64,000 bases of DNA from Pectobacterium polaris (GCF_002307355.1 NZ_CP017481.1:372001-436000), one strand, 5' to 3'. Shown: positions 34,778 to 44,674, counted from the first letter of the stretch. Made by a program: numbers and translations. Notes: a model not told the origin generated them from the letters alone.

Positions 34778-35683
34778 ATGGATCGGTTTCAGGCCATGGA
34801 AATATTCATGCGTGTGGTCGATGCGGGTAGTTTCAAAAAAGCGGCGGAAACCATGCATGTTTTACCCTCCACCGTAACCCGCAGCATTAAGGAACTCGAA
34901 TCACATCTGGGGGCTCGGTTACTCAACCGAACAACACGAGCGCTCAGCATTACGGATGTTGGCCTGCGCTATTACGACAGTTGCAAAGCGATCTTGCATG
35001 ATGTGCATGCCGCTGAAAGCGTAACGGCACAGCAAAAGGAAGAACTGCATGGAACGATCAGAATCGGGGCGACATCTTCTCTGGTCAAAAATTTCCTTAT
35101 CCCTACACTGCCCGACTTCTTTGAACGTCATCCCGGAATAAAGTTGGACTTCCACTTGGGTGATGCCACCGTGGATATCGTCCAGCAGGGTATCGACTGT
35201 GTCATCAGAACCGGAGAACCTCCGTTATCACGACTGGTCGCACGGCGACTCGGTGCGTTCCATTGGTATATTTGCGCTTCCCCGCGCTATCTAGAGAAGC
35301 ATGGTTACCCTACAACGTTAGACTCGCTCAAAGAGCACACCGCAGTAGGATATACCCACAGCCGGACAGGGCGTTCAACTCGCTGGGATTTTCACGATGG
35401 CGCGCGCACCGTAGCGATTCCAATAACAGCACAGATCAGCGTAAATGACACTGATGCCTATGTTGCCGCTGGTGTAGCCGGTTTGGGGCTAATACGCATT
35501 GCCAGCTATATGGTGCGCCAGCAACTTGCTGATGGACATCTTGTCAGGCTACTTCCTGATATCAGTGCCCCGCTTGAACCTCTTTTCATTCTCTACCCAC
35601 AAAGCCGCCACCTCTCGCCGGCGATCCGCGCCTTTATCGACTGGTGTACTGCGCGGATCGGGCAGGAGGCCGTTAAATGGTGA
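34778..35683 (+). CDS. LysR-family transcriptional regulator
   Basis: 301 residues: N-terminal winged helix-turn-helix (residues 1-60, VVDAGSFKKAAETMHVLPST) and a C-terminal LysR substrate-binding domain. The ATG at 34778 has GGAG 7 nt upstream; the in-frame start at 34763 has none. It resembles the large subgroup of LysR proteins that control a divergent oxidoreductase gene, here the frameshifted NmrA-like gene. Part of the insert between sgrR and thiB. Confidence 0.87.
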   Translation: MDRFQAMEIFMRVVDAGSFKKAAETMHVLPSTVTRSIKELESHLGARLLNRTTRALSITDVGLRYYDSCKAILHDVHAAESVTAQQKEELHGTIRIGATSSLVKNFLIPTLPDFFERHPGIKLDFHLGDATVDIVQQGIDCVIRTGEPPLSRLVARRLGAFHWYICASPRYLEKHGYPTTLDSLKEHTAVGYTHSRTGRSTRWDFHDGARTVAIPITAQISVNDTDAYVAAGVAGLGLIRIASYMVRQQLADGHLVRLLPDISAPLEPLFILYPQSRHLSPAIRAFIDWCTARIGQEAVKW

Positions 35684-35773
35684 ATGACCACAAATAGGAC
35701 ACAAAAACCGTCACGTTAAGCGAAAGTGTGAGCGTACGGCTGTCACACCGCAGTATCTGAGCGAGCCTATAGG

Positions 35774-35822
35774 GCGGGTTTGATTTTAAATCCGCCTGGT
35801 TTGCACCACCGGAACGCTGAGA
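35774..35822 (+). repeat. 49-bp direct repeat, copy 2 (orphan sgrR end)
   Basis: A second copy of the sgrR 3' end, with no sgrR body before it, abutting the thiB leader. Together with copy 1 it brackets the NmrA-like/LysR insert, like att-site duplications or a Campbell-type insertion. It keeps the TGA stop in frame and lies about 40 bp before the TPP riboswitch, the place where sgrR would end in E. coli. Confidence 0.9.
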
Positions 35823-35860
35823 GCCTTTCGCTGCCCGACTTAACCCTTTACAATGTGCCG

Positions 35861-35944
35861 TTCTCAACGGGGTGCGGAAAATTTTTCGCTGAGAAGATAC
35901 CCGTCGAACCTGATCCGGTTAATACCGGCGAAGGGATTTGAGAG
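35861..35944 (+). promoter_or_regulatory. TPP riboswitch (THI element)
   Basis: The conserved parts occur in order: ACGGGGTGC near 35867, the CTGAGAAGATACCCG core at 35889-35903, GAACCTGATCCGGTTAATAC, and GCGAAGGGATTTGAGAG at the end. It precedes thiB by about 60 nt, so thiamine pyrophosphate would switch off expression of the transporter. Confidence 0.95.
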
Positions 35945-36001
35945 TGCTGCTTATTGCTGCCTCAAAGTCCTTTGCCACCCTATGATTCTCAGGAGTGCAA
36001 A

Positions 36002-37018
36002 GTGTTAAATCAATTATTACCGCGTTCAGCCACCGTGCTGAAAACCAGCCTGTCTTGCCTGCTACTGCTATCAGCTTCGGCTTTCGCCAAACCCGCGTTG
36101 ACCGTTTATACCTATGATTCATTCGCTTCCGAATGGGGCCCAGGCCCTGTCATCAAGACCGCGTTTGAAAAAGAGTGTGAGTGCGAGCTGAACTTCGTCG
36201 CGCTGGAAGATGGTGCTTCGCTGCTGAACCGTCTGCGTATGGAAGGCAAGAACAGCAAAGCGGATATCATTCTGGGGCTGGACAACAACCTGTTGCAGGC
36301 GGCGGAACAAACCGGCCTGTTTGCGCCACACAATCTGGACGCCCGCGCCGTTACGGTGCCGGGCGGATGGAGCAATAAAACGTTCGTTCCTTATGACTAC
36401 GGCTATTTCGCGTTTGTGTATAACAAAAACACGCTGAAGAACCCGCCGAAAAGCCTGCATGAGCTGGTGGACAGCAACGAACCGTGGAAAGTGATCTATC
36501 AGGATCCACGCACCAGCACGCCGGGGTTGGGTCTGCTGCTGTGGATGCAGAAAGTGTACGGCGACGATGCGCCGCAAGCCTGGCAGAAGCTAGCGAAAAA
36601 AACCGTCACCGTCACCAAAGGCTGGAGCGAAGCCTACGGTCTGTTCCTGAAAGGGGAAGCGGATCTGGTGCTGAGCTACACCACGTCGCCGGCCTATCAC
36701 ATCATTGAAGAGAAGAAAGACAATTACGCAGCAGCGACCTTCAGCGAAGGGCACTATCTGCAAATTGAAGTCGCCGGGCAGCTGGCGTCCAGCAAAAATC
36801 CCGAGCTGGCAAAACGCTTTATGCAGTTCATCCTGAGCCCAACCTTCCAGCAGGCGATTCCTACCACGAACTGGATGTATCCGGCGGTTAAAACTGATCT
36901 GCCAGCCGGCTTCGCGACGCTCGCGGTGCCGGAAAAAGCCATGCAGTTCAGCGCACAGGAAGTAGCCGACCAAAGGACGCAGTGGATTCAGGCATGGCAA
37001 CGCGCCGTCAGCCACTAA
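36002..37018 (+). CDS. thiB: Thiamine/TPP-binding periplasmic protein
   Basis: Solute-binding protein of the thiamine, TMP and TPP ABC importer. A Sec signal peptide (about residues 1-29, cleaving near ASAFA/KPALT) precedes the mature domain, which starts LTVYTYDSF as in E. coli ThiB (TbpA). The start is GTG at 36002, with AGGAG 6 nt upstream; the TTG at 35954 lies too close to the riboswitch. 338 residues. First gene of thiBPQ. Confidence 0.95.
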   Translation: MLNQLLPRSATVLKTSLSCLLLLSASAFAKPALTVYTYDSFASEWGPGPVIKTAFEKECECELNFVALEDGASLLNRLRMEGKNSKADIILGLDNNLLQAAEQTGLFAPHNLDARAVTVPGGWSNKTFVPYDYGYFAFVYNKNTLKNPPKSLHELVDSNEPWKVIYQDPRTSTPGLGLLLWMQKVYGDDAPQAWQKLAKKTVTVTKGWSEAYGLFLKGEADLVLSYTTSPAYHIIEEKKDNYAAATFSEGHYLQIEVAGQLASSKNPELAKRFMQFILSPTFQQAIPTTNWMYPAVKTDLPAGFATLAVPEKAMQFSAQEVADQRTQWIQAWQRAVSH

Positions 37019-38601
37019 TCGGCGGACGTCTGTGGCCAGGGTTACTGGCCACAACGCTGTTAATTTCCGTTGCCGCACTGGCTTTCGGCGCCCTGTGGCT
37101 ACAGGCGCCAGAAAGCCAGTGGCGCACGCTATGGCATGACAGCTATCTCTGGCATGTCATTCGGTTTACCTTCTGGCAGGCCTTTCTCTCCGCGCTGTTC
37201 TCTACCGTTCCGGCCATTTTTCTCGCCAGAGCGCTGTATCGACGGCGCTTTCCCGGCCATCGCTGGCTGCTGCGCCTGTGTGCAATGACGCTGGTGCTAC
37301 CCGTACTGGTGGCCGTGTTTGGCCTGCTCAGCGTTTACGGCCGCCAAGGCTGGCTGGCCTCTGCGCTGGGCTGGTTTGATCTGAAATACACGTTTTCGCC
37401 CTATGGGTTGCAGGGTATCCTGCTGGCGCACGTCTTCTTTAATCTGCCGCTGGCAACCCGATTGCTGTTGCAGTCGTTAGAAGGCATCGCTACCGAACAG
37501 CGTCAGTTGGCCGCGAATCTGGGCATGAACAGCTGGCAGCATTTACACCTGCTGGAATGGCCCGCCCTGCGCCGGCAGATTTTACCCACTGGCGCACTGA
37601 TTTTTATGCTCTGCTTCGCCAGCTTTGCCACAGTGCTGTCGCTGGGCGGCGGCCCGCAGGCAACCACAATTGAGCTAGCTATCTATCAGGCATTAAGCTT
37701 TGATTACGATCCGGGGCGCGCGGCGCTGCTGGCGTTAATTCAGATGGTTTGCTGTCTTGGTTTGGTACTGCTGAGCCAGCGGCTGGGACGCATTCTGCCC
37801 GTCGGCAGCACACAGCAGCTTGCCTGGCGTAACCCGCAAGATAGCGCCTTAAGCCGCCTCACCGATGGCCTGCTGATTAGTGCGCTGTTGCTGCTGGTCG
37901 TCCCTCCTTTGCTGGCCGTAGTGGTGGATGGCGTGAATCGATCGCTGGTTACCGTGCTGCAACAGCCTGTGCTCTGGCAAACGCTGTTTACCTCGCTGCG
38001 CATTGCCTTAGGCGCGGGGCTGCTGTGTCTGGTGCTGACCATGATGCTGCTCTGGAGCAGTCGCGAGCTCAAATTACGCCAGAAGCCACTCTACGGACAG
38101 TTGATGAACCTGAGCGGTATGCTCATCCTCGCCATGCCCGGGATTGTGCTGGCAACCGGCTTTTTCCTGCTGCTGAATAACAGCATCGGGTTACCGCAAT
38201 CCCCTTACGCACTGGTGGTGTTCACGAACGCGCTGATGGCGATTCCGTACGCGATCAAAGTGCTGGAAAACCCAATGCTAGACGTTGCAGAGCGTTACAA
38301 CCGACTTTGCACATCGCTGGATATTCGCGGCTGGCAACGGCTGAAGCTGATCGAGCTTGCCGCGCTGAAACAGCCGCTGGCGCAGGCGCTGGCGTTTGCC
38401 TGCGTGCTATCGATTGGTGATTTCGGCGTCATCGCGCTGTTCGGCAATGAGCAGTTCCGCACGCTGCCGTTCTATCTGTACCAGCAAATTGGTTCCTATC
38501 GCAGCGCCGACGGCGCAGTCACGGCGCTATTGTTGATGCTGCTGTGCTTTATGTTATTTACCCTGATTGAGAAACTGGCAGGCCGTCATGATCGCGCTTG
38601 A
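36994..38601 (+). CDS. thiP: Thiamine ABC transporter permease
   Basis: Fused double permease of the ThiBPQ importer, with twelve or so membrane segments in two homologous halves, each carrying an EAA-like loop. 535 residues from the ATG at 36994 ([11 protein letters not shown], same opening as E. coli). It overlaps thiB by 25 bp and thiQ by 14 bp. Confidence 0.95.
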   Translation: MATRRQPLIGGRLWPGLLATTLLISVAALAFGALWLQAPESQWRTLWHDSYLWHVIRFTFWQAFLSALFSTVPAIFLARALYRRRFPGHRWLLRLCAMTLVLPVLVAVFGLLSVYGRQGWLASALGWFDLKYTFSPYGLQGILLAHVFFNLPLATRLLLQSLEGIATEQRQLAANLGMNSWQHLHLLEWPALRRQILPTGALIFMLCFASFATVLSLGGGPQATTIELAIYQALSFDYDPGRAALLALIQMVCCLGLVLLSQRLGRILPVGSTQQLAWRNPQDSALSRLTDGLLISALLLLVVPPLLAVVVDGVNRSLVTVLQQPVLWQTLFTSLRIALGAGLLCLVLTMMLLWSSRELKLRQKPLYGQLMNLSGMLILAMPGIVLATGFFLLLNNSIGLPQSPYALVVFTNALMAIPYAIKVLENPMLDVAERYNRLCTSLDIRGWQRLKLIELAALKQPLAQALAFACVLSIGDFGVIALFGNEQFRTLPFYLYQQIGSYRSADGAVTALLLMLLCFMLFTLIEKLAGRHDRA

Positions 38602-39298
38602 GAAATTGACCTACTTTTATCAGCACTTGCCCATGCGTTTTGATTTTCACGTCAAACCGGGCGAGCGCATCGCCATCCTCGGCCCTAGCGGCGCTGGGAA
38701 AAGTACGCTGCTGAATCTGGTTGCGGGTTTCCTGATGGCAGACAGCGGGGAATTACGGCTTAACGGCGAGTCTCACCGCGAGACGCCGCCTGCTAAACGG
38801 CCAGTTTCGATTCTGTTTCAGGAAAATAACCTGTTTCCTCATCTGACGATTGGGCAGAACATCGCGCTGGGGCTTCATCCCGGCCTGCGCCTCAGTGCGG
38901 AACAGCGCGAGACGCTACGGCAGATTGCCGACAGAGTTGGTCTGGCGGATCTTCTGGATCGTCTGCCGTCGCAGGTTTCCGGCGGACAGCGCCAGCGCGC
39001 GGCATTGGCACGCTGTCTGGTGCGTCACCAACCCATTCTGTTGCTGGATGAACCGTTTTCGGCGCTCGATCCGGCGCTGCGTCAGGAGATGCTCGATCTG
39101 GTTGAAAGCGTGTGTCAGGAGCGTGAGTTCACGCTGTTGATGGTGTCCCACAATCTGGATGATGCCATGCGGATCGCGAAGCGTACGGTGCTGATCGTAG
39201 ACGGGCAGATTTATTATGACGGGCCGACCCAGGCGTTGCAGGATGGCAGCGCCGAGGCAGCCGCCATCCTGGGAATTTCACGTCCGTCTTCGAATTGA
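38588..39298 (+). CDS. thiQ: Thiamine ABC transporter ATP-binding protein
   Basis: ATPase of the importer. Walker [10 protein letters not shown] at residues 32-40, signature VSGGQRQR, Walker [13 protein letters not shown], and the switch histidine in VSHN are present. 236 residues from ATG 38588; the upstream in-frame start at 38567 lies inside thiP and is less likely. It ends 4 bp from the convergent GH43 gene. Confidence 0.95.
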   Translation: MIALEKLTYFYQHLPMRFDFHVKPGERIAILGPSGAGKSTLLNLVAGFLMADSGELRLNGESHRETPPAKRPVSILFQENNLFPHLTIGQNIALGLHPGLRLSAEQRETLRQIADRVGLADLLDRLPSQVSGGQRQRAALARCLVRHQPILLLDEPFSALDPALRQEMLDLVESVCQEREFTLLMVSHNLDDAMRIAKRTVLIVDGQIYYDGPTQALQDGSAEAAAILGISRPSSN

Positions 39299-39302
39299 GA
39301 AA

Positions 39303-40925
39303 TTAAGGCAAAGCCTGATAGCGCAGGTTGCTGAACGTCACCTCGCCTTCGCCGGAAGCATACAGGGCAGGCCGCAAACTGAGGAAATCATACGCGACGT
39401 TGTGATGGTAGCCGGACACTTCCATCTGCACCGGGTATTTCTTCCACGCTTCCTGATCCGAGGTTCGGGTGTAGAACGTCACAATATGGCGATCGTTTTT
39501 CATCCGAATCTGCACCTCATTGCCCGTAATATGCGGCAATTTCTTCTCCGCCCTTTCCAACCCGTAGCGATGCATTACTGTGCCATCCTGATTAAACGAC
39601 AGCCCGACATAGAGCTTCGCGTTGTAGAACAGCAGTAAACCAGCCTGCGCGCCGGGAGCAAAGTTAGCAGTCACTTCAATTTGGTAAGCCTGATCGCCGG
39701 GGATCATCGTCAGCGGCGCGCTGTCTTTCGGCGACGTGCCTTTTGCCTTCAGATGCAACTTACCGTCGCTAAGCGTAACCCGCTTTAGCTCTTCCGCATT
39801 GGCGCGGTAGAAGTGCCAGCGTGCCGGAAATTTCTCGTCGGTAAAGCTATCAGACCAGCCAATGCCGTGAGGCACCGCCTCGCCACCTTCCGGTTTGCGA
39901 ATCGGTTTACCGGTATCGAATCCGGCTGACGTAAACCAGCCGTCATCGCCCCAGACAATCGGCTCCAGCATCGCCTGCCGCCCCAGCGTCATAAAGCCGT
40001 TTTCATAGCCGTGATACACCATGTACCAGTTTTTATCCGGTCCTTCGATCAGCGTCGCATGGCCGCGCGACCACCACTTCTCTGAAAGATCCTGCGTACG
40101 GATAATCGGGTTATGCGGCGAGTTTTCCCACGGCCCGTTGATCGATTTGGATCGCGCAGCAATCACCATGTGCCCGGTCGGTGGCCCAGCCGTTCCGCCT
40201 TCCGCCAGTACCATGTAGAAGTAGTCACCGTGGCGCAGCATCTTCGGCCCTTCCTGCGAGAAGCTTTCCACATCCCACTCTTCCGGGTACTGCCATCCCT
40301 GATAGACCACCGCCATGTCACCGACCGTCGATAGCCCGTCGTCTGTTAACTGCACGCGGTTGCCACCCGACATAAAGATGTAACGCTTGCCATCCTCTCC
40401 CACGACGTGGCCGGGATCGCTAGCCGGGTTTTTCAAGCCAGTATCTTTCGGCGGCGTCCACGGGCCGCGGATATCATCGGCGGTAATCACATACAGCGTT
40501 TTCTTTTTCGTCCCTTTGGCGTCGATAATCCGGTTTGTGGTGAAGTAGATGTAATACTTGCCGTCGTGTTTCACCAAATCCGGTGCCCAGATCGCATCGA
40601 CAGGCGTCGTGATCGCCGGGCCAAGTGGTTCCCAGTTCACTAAATCGCGCGAGTGCCAAATCAACAGTCCGGGGATGTCGTCAAATGACGAGAACGTCAT
40701 GTAATAGTCATCCCCATCCTTGATAATCGTGGGGTCGGGATGATCGCCCGCAATAATCGGATTGAGATAACAGCCATTGCCCAAATCCGCCTGACGCTGC
40801 TGTTCAATACCCCGCATCCATTCGTTGGCAGGGCCAGCCTGACAGGCCATCGCCGTGCCGATACCCATTGCCATCAATAAGATACCGCTTAATATGCCTT
40901 TCCCTACCGCTCGGGACACGCCCAT
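39303..40925 (-). CDS. Secreted GH43-family glycosidase
   Basis: 540 residues with an N-terminal signal peptide (about 1-27, cleaving before Cys28). The five-bladed GH43 domain has the acid/base set of this family: DHPDPT near residue 60, WAPDLV with its Asp, and the general acid Glu in SQEGPK. A C-terminal beta-sandwich of the DUF1349/GH43_C2 type covers about residues 355-540. Likely an exo-acting beta-xylosidase or alpha-arabinofuranosidase on plant hemicellulose or pectin side chains; the exact substrate is not certain. Convergent with thiQ; absent at this place in E. coli. Confidence 0.9.
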   Translation of the reverse strand: MGVSRAVGKGILSGILLMAMGIGTAMACQAGPANEWMRGIEQQRQADLGNGCYLNPIIAGDHPDPTIIKDGDDYYMTFSSFDDIPGLLIWHSRDLVNWEPLGPAITTPVDAIWAPDLVKHDGKYYIYFTTNRIIDAKGTKKKTLYVITADDIRGPWTPPKDTGLKNPASDPGHVVGEDGKRYIFMSGGNRVQLTDDGLSTVGDMAVVYQGWQYPEEWDVESFSQEGPKMLRHGDYFYMVLAEGGTAGPPTGHMVIAARSKSINGPWENSPHNPIIRTQDLSEKWWSRGHATLIEGPDKNWYMVYHGYENGFMTLGRQAMLEPIVWGDDGWFTSAGFDTGKPIRKPEGGEAVPHGIGWSDSFTDEKFPARWHFYRANAEELKRVTLSDGKLHLKAKGTSPKDSAPLTMIPGDQAYQIEVTANFAPGAQAGLLLFYNAKLYVGLSFNQDGTVMHRYGLERAEKKLPHITGNEVQIRMKNDRHIVTFYTRTSDQEAWKKYPVQMEVSGYHHNVAYDFLSLRPALYASGEGEVTFSNLRYQALP

Positions 40926-40985
40926 TTATCACCACCCACTATCCCAATGATTATTTTATAATTTATAACATTGAAACCCTGTTCC

Positions 40986-41007
40986 AATTGTGAAAACAGT
41001 CACGCTT
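40986..41007. promoter_or_regulatory. CRP-binding site
   Basis: AATTGTGAAAACAGTCACGC matches the CRP consensus TGTGA-N6-TCACA in nine of ten core bases. It lies between the divergent GH43 gene and ilvBN. In E. coli ilvBN is CRP-activated, so this site probably serves ilvBN; it could also act on the glycosidase gene. Confidence 0.7.
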
Positions 41008-41188
41008 CTCTCGGTTATACGGCGAAAAATCAAGCGGTAATAACACCGTGCCATTTTCAATATATTGTGACCAATTCGACATATTCAGTTTTTATCCCTT
41101 GTAGGTATTGTGTCTTTTTGTGCTGCTGTGCTTATATGAATTGGCGATTGAATAACTCATTCGAACACAACACTCGACCGCAATTAGT

Positions 41189-41233
41189 TCGAACATAACT
41201 AACTCGAACATAACTAACTTGAACATAAATAGG
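41189..41233 (+). repeat. Three 15-bp tandem repeats before ivbL
   Basis: TCGAACATAACTAAC occurs twice (41189-41203, 41204-41218) and a third, diverged copy (TTGAACATAAATAGG, 41219-41233) follows directly. The third copy supplies the AGGA that acts as the ivbL ribosome site. It lies in the likely 5' leader of the ilvBN transcript. Confidence 0.85.
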
Positions 41234-41239
41234 ATTCCC

Positions 41240-41347
41240 GTGACGCACTACACTTCTTCCACTTCAGCACTACTACACACCGCGCATGTTGACGCGGTCG
41301 TCGTCGTGCGCGTGGTCGTCGTGGTCGTCGTCGGCAGCGCGCCGTAA
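41240..41347 (+). CDS. ivbL: ilvBN leader peptide
   Basis: 35-residue leader starting GTG, with AGGA 5 nt upstream. It holds a run of valine codons (VVVVRVVVVVVV, codons 20-31) and leucines at 11-12, and ends VGSAP, like E. coli IvbL (VVVVRVVVVVGNAP). Stalling at valine codons controls the attenuator 24 bp downstream. Confidence 0.92.
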   Translation: MTHYTSSTSALLHTAHVDAVVVVRVVVVVVVGSAP

Positions 41348-41370
41348 CGGGTTCCGAATCGAAGATTCTC

Positions 41371-41409
41371 AAACCCCGCCGGCGCAAGCCGAGCGGGGTT
41401 TCTTGTTTC
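41371..41409 (+). terminator. ilvBN attenuator
   Basis: 9-bp stem (AAACCCCGC / GCGGGGTTT) closing a 13-nt loop that contains a smaller CGGC..GCCG pairing, followed by CTTGTTTCT. It sits 24 bp after ivbL and about 50 bp before ilvB. Confidence 0.88.
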
Positions 41410-41457
41410 TACCCTCCCCGCTCCGACACCGCACCGGCCCTGATGAAGGATGTAAAC

Positions 41458-43122
41458 ATGCGTTATACAGGCGCTCAGTTAATTGTTCGGCTGCTCGAAC
41501 AGCAGGGCATCACCACCGTAGCGGGCATTCCCGGCGGCGCGGCCCTGCCGTTATATGATGCACTGGGTCAAAGTAAGACCATTCGCCACGTTCTGGCTCG
41601 CCACGAGCAAGGCGCTGGATTTATGGCACAAGGCATGGCGCGAGCCAGCGGACGCGCTGCGGTTTGTATGGCTTCCAGCGGGCCGGGAGCGACCAACCTG
41701 CTCACCGCTATCGCCGATGCCAAACTGGATTCGATCCCGCTGGTGTGCATCACTGGTCAGGTGCCTTCCAGCATGATCGGTACCGATGCGTTTCAGGAAG
41801 TCGACACCTACGGCATTTCTATTCCCGTCACCAAACATAACTATCTGGTTCGCGACATCAACGAGCTGCCGCGCGTGATTCCAGAAGCCTTTCGCATCGC
41901 ACAGTCGGGCCGTCCCGGTCCTGTGTGGATCGATATTCCAAAAGACATTCAGAATGCGACCATTGAGCTGAGCGAACTGCCGGGCGTCTTTCCTCTCGAT
42001 ACGCCACCCGCCATCGCTCAGCAGGAAATCGAGCGTGCTGCGGCCATGATTAATGCGGCTCAGCGTCCGGTGCTCTATCTGGGCGGCGGGATTATTAGCG
42101 GCGTCGCGCACAAACAGGCGGTTCAACTGGCGGAATGCTCTAGCCTGCCCACCACCATGACGCTGATGGCGCTGGGCACCATGCCCGTCGATCATCCTCT
42201 GTCGCTCGGGATGCTGGGCATGCACGCCGCACGATCAACCAATCTGATCTTACAGCAGGCAGATTTGTTAATTGTGCTGGGTGCGCGTTTTGACGATCGC
42301 GCGATCGGGAAAGCGGAACAGTTTTGCCCGCAGGCCAGCATCATTCACATCGATATCGATCCCGCCGAGTTGGGCAAGATCCGCCAGCCACACGTGGCGA
42401 TCAACGCGGATGTCGCACAGGCGTTGGATCAGCTGCTGCCGCACATTACACCGCAGCAGCGTGACGTATGGCGTACTACCGTCCGCGGGCTGCAACAGGA
42501 ATTTCCGTTCAGCATGCCGGGCGCTGACGATCCATTAAGCCATTACGGTCTGGTTCAGGCCACGGCACAGGCGCTGACGGATGATGCCATCATCACGACC
42601 GATGTCGGTCAGCATCAGATGTGGGTCGCGCAGTCTTATCCGCTGCGTCGTCCGCGCCAGTGGCTGACATCCGGCGGGTTTGGGACGATGGGCTTTGGCC
42701 TGCCTGCAGCGATTGGTGCGGCGTTGGCTGAACCGGATCGCACCGTGGTGTGTTTCTCGGGTGACGGCAGCCTGATGATGAATATTCAGGAAATGGCGAC
42801 GGCAGCAGAAGAAGGACTTAACGTAAAAATCGTCCTGATGAACAACCAGTCACTCGGTCTGGTTCACCAACAGCAGGATATGTTTTTCCAGAAACGCATC
42901 TTCGCGGCCGATTACCGCTACAGCGCGAATTTCCTCGCGATTGCCGCAGGTTTTGGCTTTGCAACCTGCGATCTGAACGCCGCCGCCGATCCACAGGCCG
43001 CGCTGCAAGAGATGCTCAACCAGCCGGGTCCTGCGCTGATCCACGTACTTATTGACGCCAATGAAAAAGTGTTACCCATCGTGCCACCGGGCGCCGCGAA
43101 CATCGATATGATCGGAGATTAA
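41458..43122 (+). CDS. ilvB: Acetohydroxyacid synthase I, catalytic subunit
   Basis: ThDP-dependent synthase I, favouring acetolactate formation from pyruvate. 554 residues with the [16 protein letters not shown] catalytic region, [13 protein letters not shown] segment and the ThDP-binding GDGSLMMN...NN motif. The ATG at 41458 has AAGGA 7 nt upstream; the alternative at 41443 has no ribosome site. Paralogue of ilvI in this window. Precedes ilvN, overlapping by one base. Confidence 0.95.
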   Translation: MRYTGAQLIVRLLEQQGITTVAGIPGGAALPLYDALGQSKTIRHVLARHEQGAGFMAQGMARASGRAAVCMASSGPGATNLLTAIADAKLDSIPLVCITGQVPSSMIGTDAFQEVDTYGISIPVTKHNYLVRDINELPRVIPEAFRIAQSGRPGPVWIDIPKDIQNATIELSELPGVFPLDTPPAIAQQEIERAAAMINAAQRPVLYLGGGIISGVAHKQAVQLAECSSLPTTMTLMALGTMPVDHPLSLGMLGMHAARSTNLILQQADLLIVLGARFDDRAIGKAEQFCPQASIIHIDIDPAELGKIRQPHVAINADVAQALDQLLPHITPQQRDVWRTTVRGLQQEFPFSMPGADDPLSHYGLVQATAQALTDDAIITTDVGQHQMWVAQSYPLRRPRQWLTSGGFGTMGFGLPAAIGAALAEPDRTVVCFSGDGSLMMNIQEMATAAEEGLNVKIVLMNNQSLGLVHQQQDMFFQKRIFAADYRYSANFLAIAAGFGFATCDLNAAADPQAALQEMLNQPGPALIHVLIDANEKVLPIVPPGAANIDMIGD

Positions 43123-43439
43123 TGACTATGTCAATTCAACCAACCTCGCTAACGCAAGCAACGTCAAATCAGGTCACGCTGGAACTCTCGGTGCGCAACC
43201 ACCCCGGTGTGATGTCACACGTTTGCGGCCTGTTTGCCCGCCGGGCATTTAACGTAGAAGGCATTCTGTGTATGCCGCTGGCAAATGGAGAGGAAAGCCG
43301 GATCTGGCTACTGGTCAAAGATGACCAGCGGCTACAGCAAATGATCAGTCAGGTGGAAAAGCTGGAAGACGTCCTTCAGGTTCGCCGTCACAGCGAAGAA
43401 ATGCGTATTTTCGAGCAGGTCGCTGAGTTTTACTGCTAA
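43122..43439 (+). CDS. ilvN: Acetohydroxyacid synthase I, regulatory subunit
   Basis: 105-residue ACT-domain subunit ([20 protein letters not shown] region) that makes IlvB valine-sensitive. The ATG shares its A with the ilvB TAA (TAATG), with GGAGATT upstream. About nine residues longer at the N terminus than the 96-residue E. coli IlvN. Confidence 0.94.
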   Translation: MTMSIQPTSLTQATSNQVTLELSVRNHPGVMSHVCGLFARRAFNVEGILCMPLANGEESRIWLLVKDDQRLQQMISQVEKLEDVLQVRRHSEEMRIFEQVAEFYC

Positions 43440-43446
43440 ATGGCTT

Positions 43447-43464
43447 GGCCGGGTCTTCCCGGCC
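43447..43464. terminator. Hairpin between ilvN and yabI
   Basis: Perfect 7-bp GC-rich stem (GGCCGGG / CCCGGCC, TCTT loop) between the convergent genes ilvN and yabI. No T-run on either side, so termination strength is doubtful. Confidence 0.4.
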
Positions 43465-43473
43465 TGCACAACA

Positions 43474-44244
43474 TTACCCGTTTAACACCTGCCATAGCAG
43501 ATGGCGGTAAACTGGCATCAGCGGGTGCTGAATCAGTACGACCAACAAGGCAACCGCCGCCACGGACATCACGGGCGCGACCCAGCGCAGGCGTCTGAGC
43601 GGCATCTTTCTGCTAAACCAGTCATGATGTTTACGCTTATCACTACGCCACCAGCGCCAATTTAGCCAACCTGCGCCCCACACCATGATGGCAGTAATCA
43701 GCAGCAGCCATTTAAATCCTGCGCTGTTCGTCCCCGCAGGAATATCAATCGCGACACCAGCCAGAATGCCCGGTAAGAAATAGGCCGGCGGCCACAGCAG
43801 GCAGCCGATAATATTCGGCACGGCAAATTTATAAGGCGGTAACCCCAGCATCCCCGCCACCATCGGGATGAGCGGACGGGTCGGGCCGACAAAACGCCCG
43901 ATCAGTATCGTCGGCATCGGGTGCTGATACAGGGCATATTCGGTTTTACTCAGCAACGCCTGATGCTTTTTCAGGAAAGACCAGTTATGCAGCGGTGCCT
44001 TAAAACGCATGCCAATGAAATAGGAAATCCAGTCCCCTAGCAGGCAACCGATAATCCCTGCCCCCCACGCTGGGTAAAGTCCCATTTGTCCGCTGCCGAT
44101 CAGTGCCCCCAGCGTTGCCATCATCACCGTTCCCGGCAACAGCAGCCCGACCAAAGCCAGAGATTCCAGAAAGGCAACCAGCATGACGGCGATCAGTGAA
44201 TACGCTAGCGATTGGGTAACCAGATGATCCAGCCACGCTTCCAT
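43474..44244 (-). CDS. yabI: DedA-family membrane protein YabI
   Basis: 256-residue inner-membrane protein of the DedA/Tvp38 family, some of which flip undecaprenyl phosphate or support membrane energetics. Signature GRFVGPTRPLIPMVAGM and the following NIIGCLLWPPAYFLPG are typical. The ATG at 44244 aligns with E. coli YabI (MQALLEHF); the in-frame start at 44316 adds an unlikely tail. Exact role not assigned for YabI. Confidence 0.93.
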   Translation of the reverse strand: MEAWLDHLVTQSLAYSLIAVMLVAFLESLALVGLLLPGTVMMATLGALIGSGQMGLYPAWGAGIIGCLLGDWISYFIGMRFKAPLHNWSFLKKHQALLSKTEYALYQHPMPTILIGRFVGPTRPLIPMVAGMLGLPPYKFAVPNIIGCLLWPPAYFLPGILAGVAIDIPAGTNSAGFKWLLLITAIMVWGAGWLNWRWWRSDKRKHHDWFSRKMPLRRLRWVAPVMSVAAVALLVVLIQHPLMPVYRHLLWQVLNG

Positions 44245-44674
44245 AAAATCTACCCGTACGTTATAAAAACAAGGATTGTCTGGATCATAGCAGAAGCCGT
44301 CAACTCCTGATTTCACCGCATCATTCGATTGTGGCTACGGTAAAAAATCAACACGCCGGATTACCACGCGATTTCGTCTCTCAGGCGAGAGCGATCCCGG
44401 TTTGCTAGCACGAAACCCAGCAATATCCTACTGAAAATATGTAGCATAGTTTATCTATCCCCTGTTGAAACGATCTCAGTTCGCGGGTACCAAAAGTCTA
44501 TACGTTCTGATAAATATCAACTATTCCCCTTATCAGGGCATACGCAATATCATTTTCCAATTCAAGCCGTTAGCACGACTTCAGTAATGTCGTTTTATGG
44601 TCAATTCTTTTGCACCGACGGGCATCAACACTTATGATAGCGGTCATTTTTTGCCACCGTGCCACACTGCCACT
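44245..44674. other. Divergent intergenic region of yabI and the GGDEF gene
   Basis: About 430 bp with no clear gene. It holds the promoters of yabI (left) and the diguanylate cyclase gene (right). If translation of the cyclase starts at the in-frame ATG 44597, the region shrinks by 78 bp. No consensus elements were assigned. Confidence 0.4.

Larger units (their letters stand above)
40926..41239. other. Divergent control region of the GH43 gene and ilvB
   Basis: 314 bp with no real gene. It holds a CRP-like site (40986-41007), a weaker half-matching TGTGA-N6-CGACA site at 41066-41081, and a triple 15-bp repeat (41189-41233). No reliable -35/-10 pair was assigned. Confidence 0.55.

Noticed and set aside
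33465..35822. Insertion sequence or prophage between sgrR and thiB
   Set aside because: No transposase, integrase or terminal inverted repeats were found; only the direct repeats support mobility.
40971..41198. 75-codon plus-strand frame before ivbL
   Set aside because: Overlaps the CRP site and the tandem repeats and has no ribosome site; regulatory DNA.
41443..41457. Upstream ATG of ilvB
   Set aside because: No ribosome site; AAGGA correctly spaced before 41458 decides for the later start.
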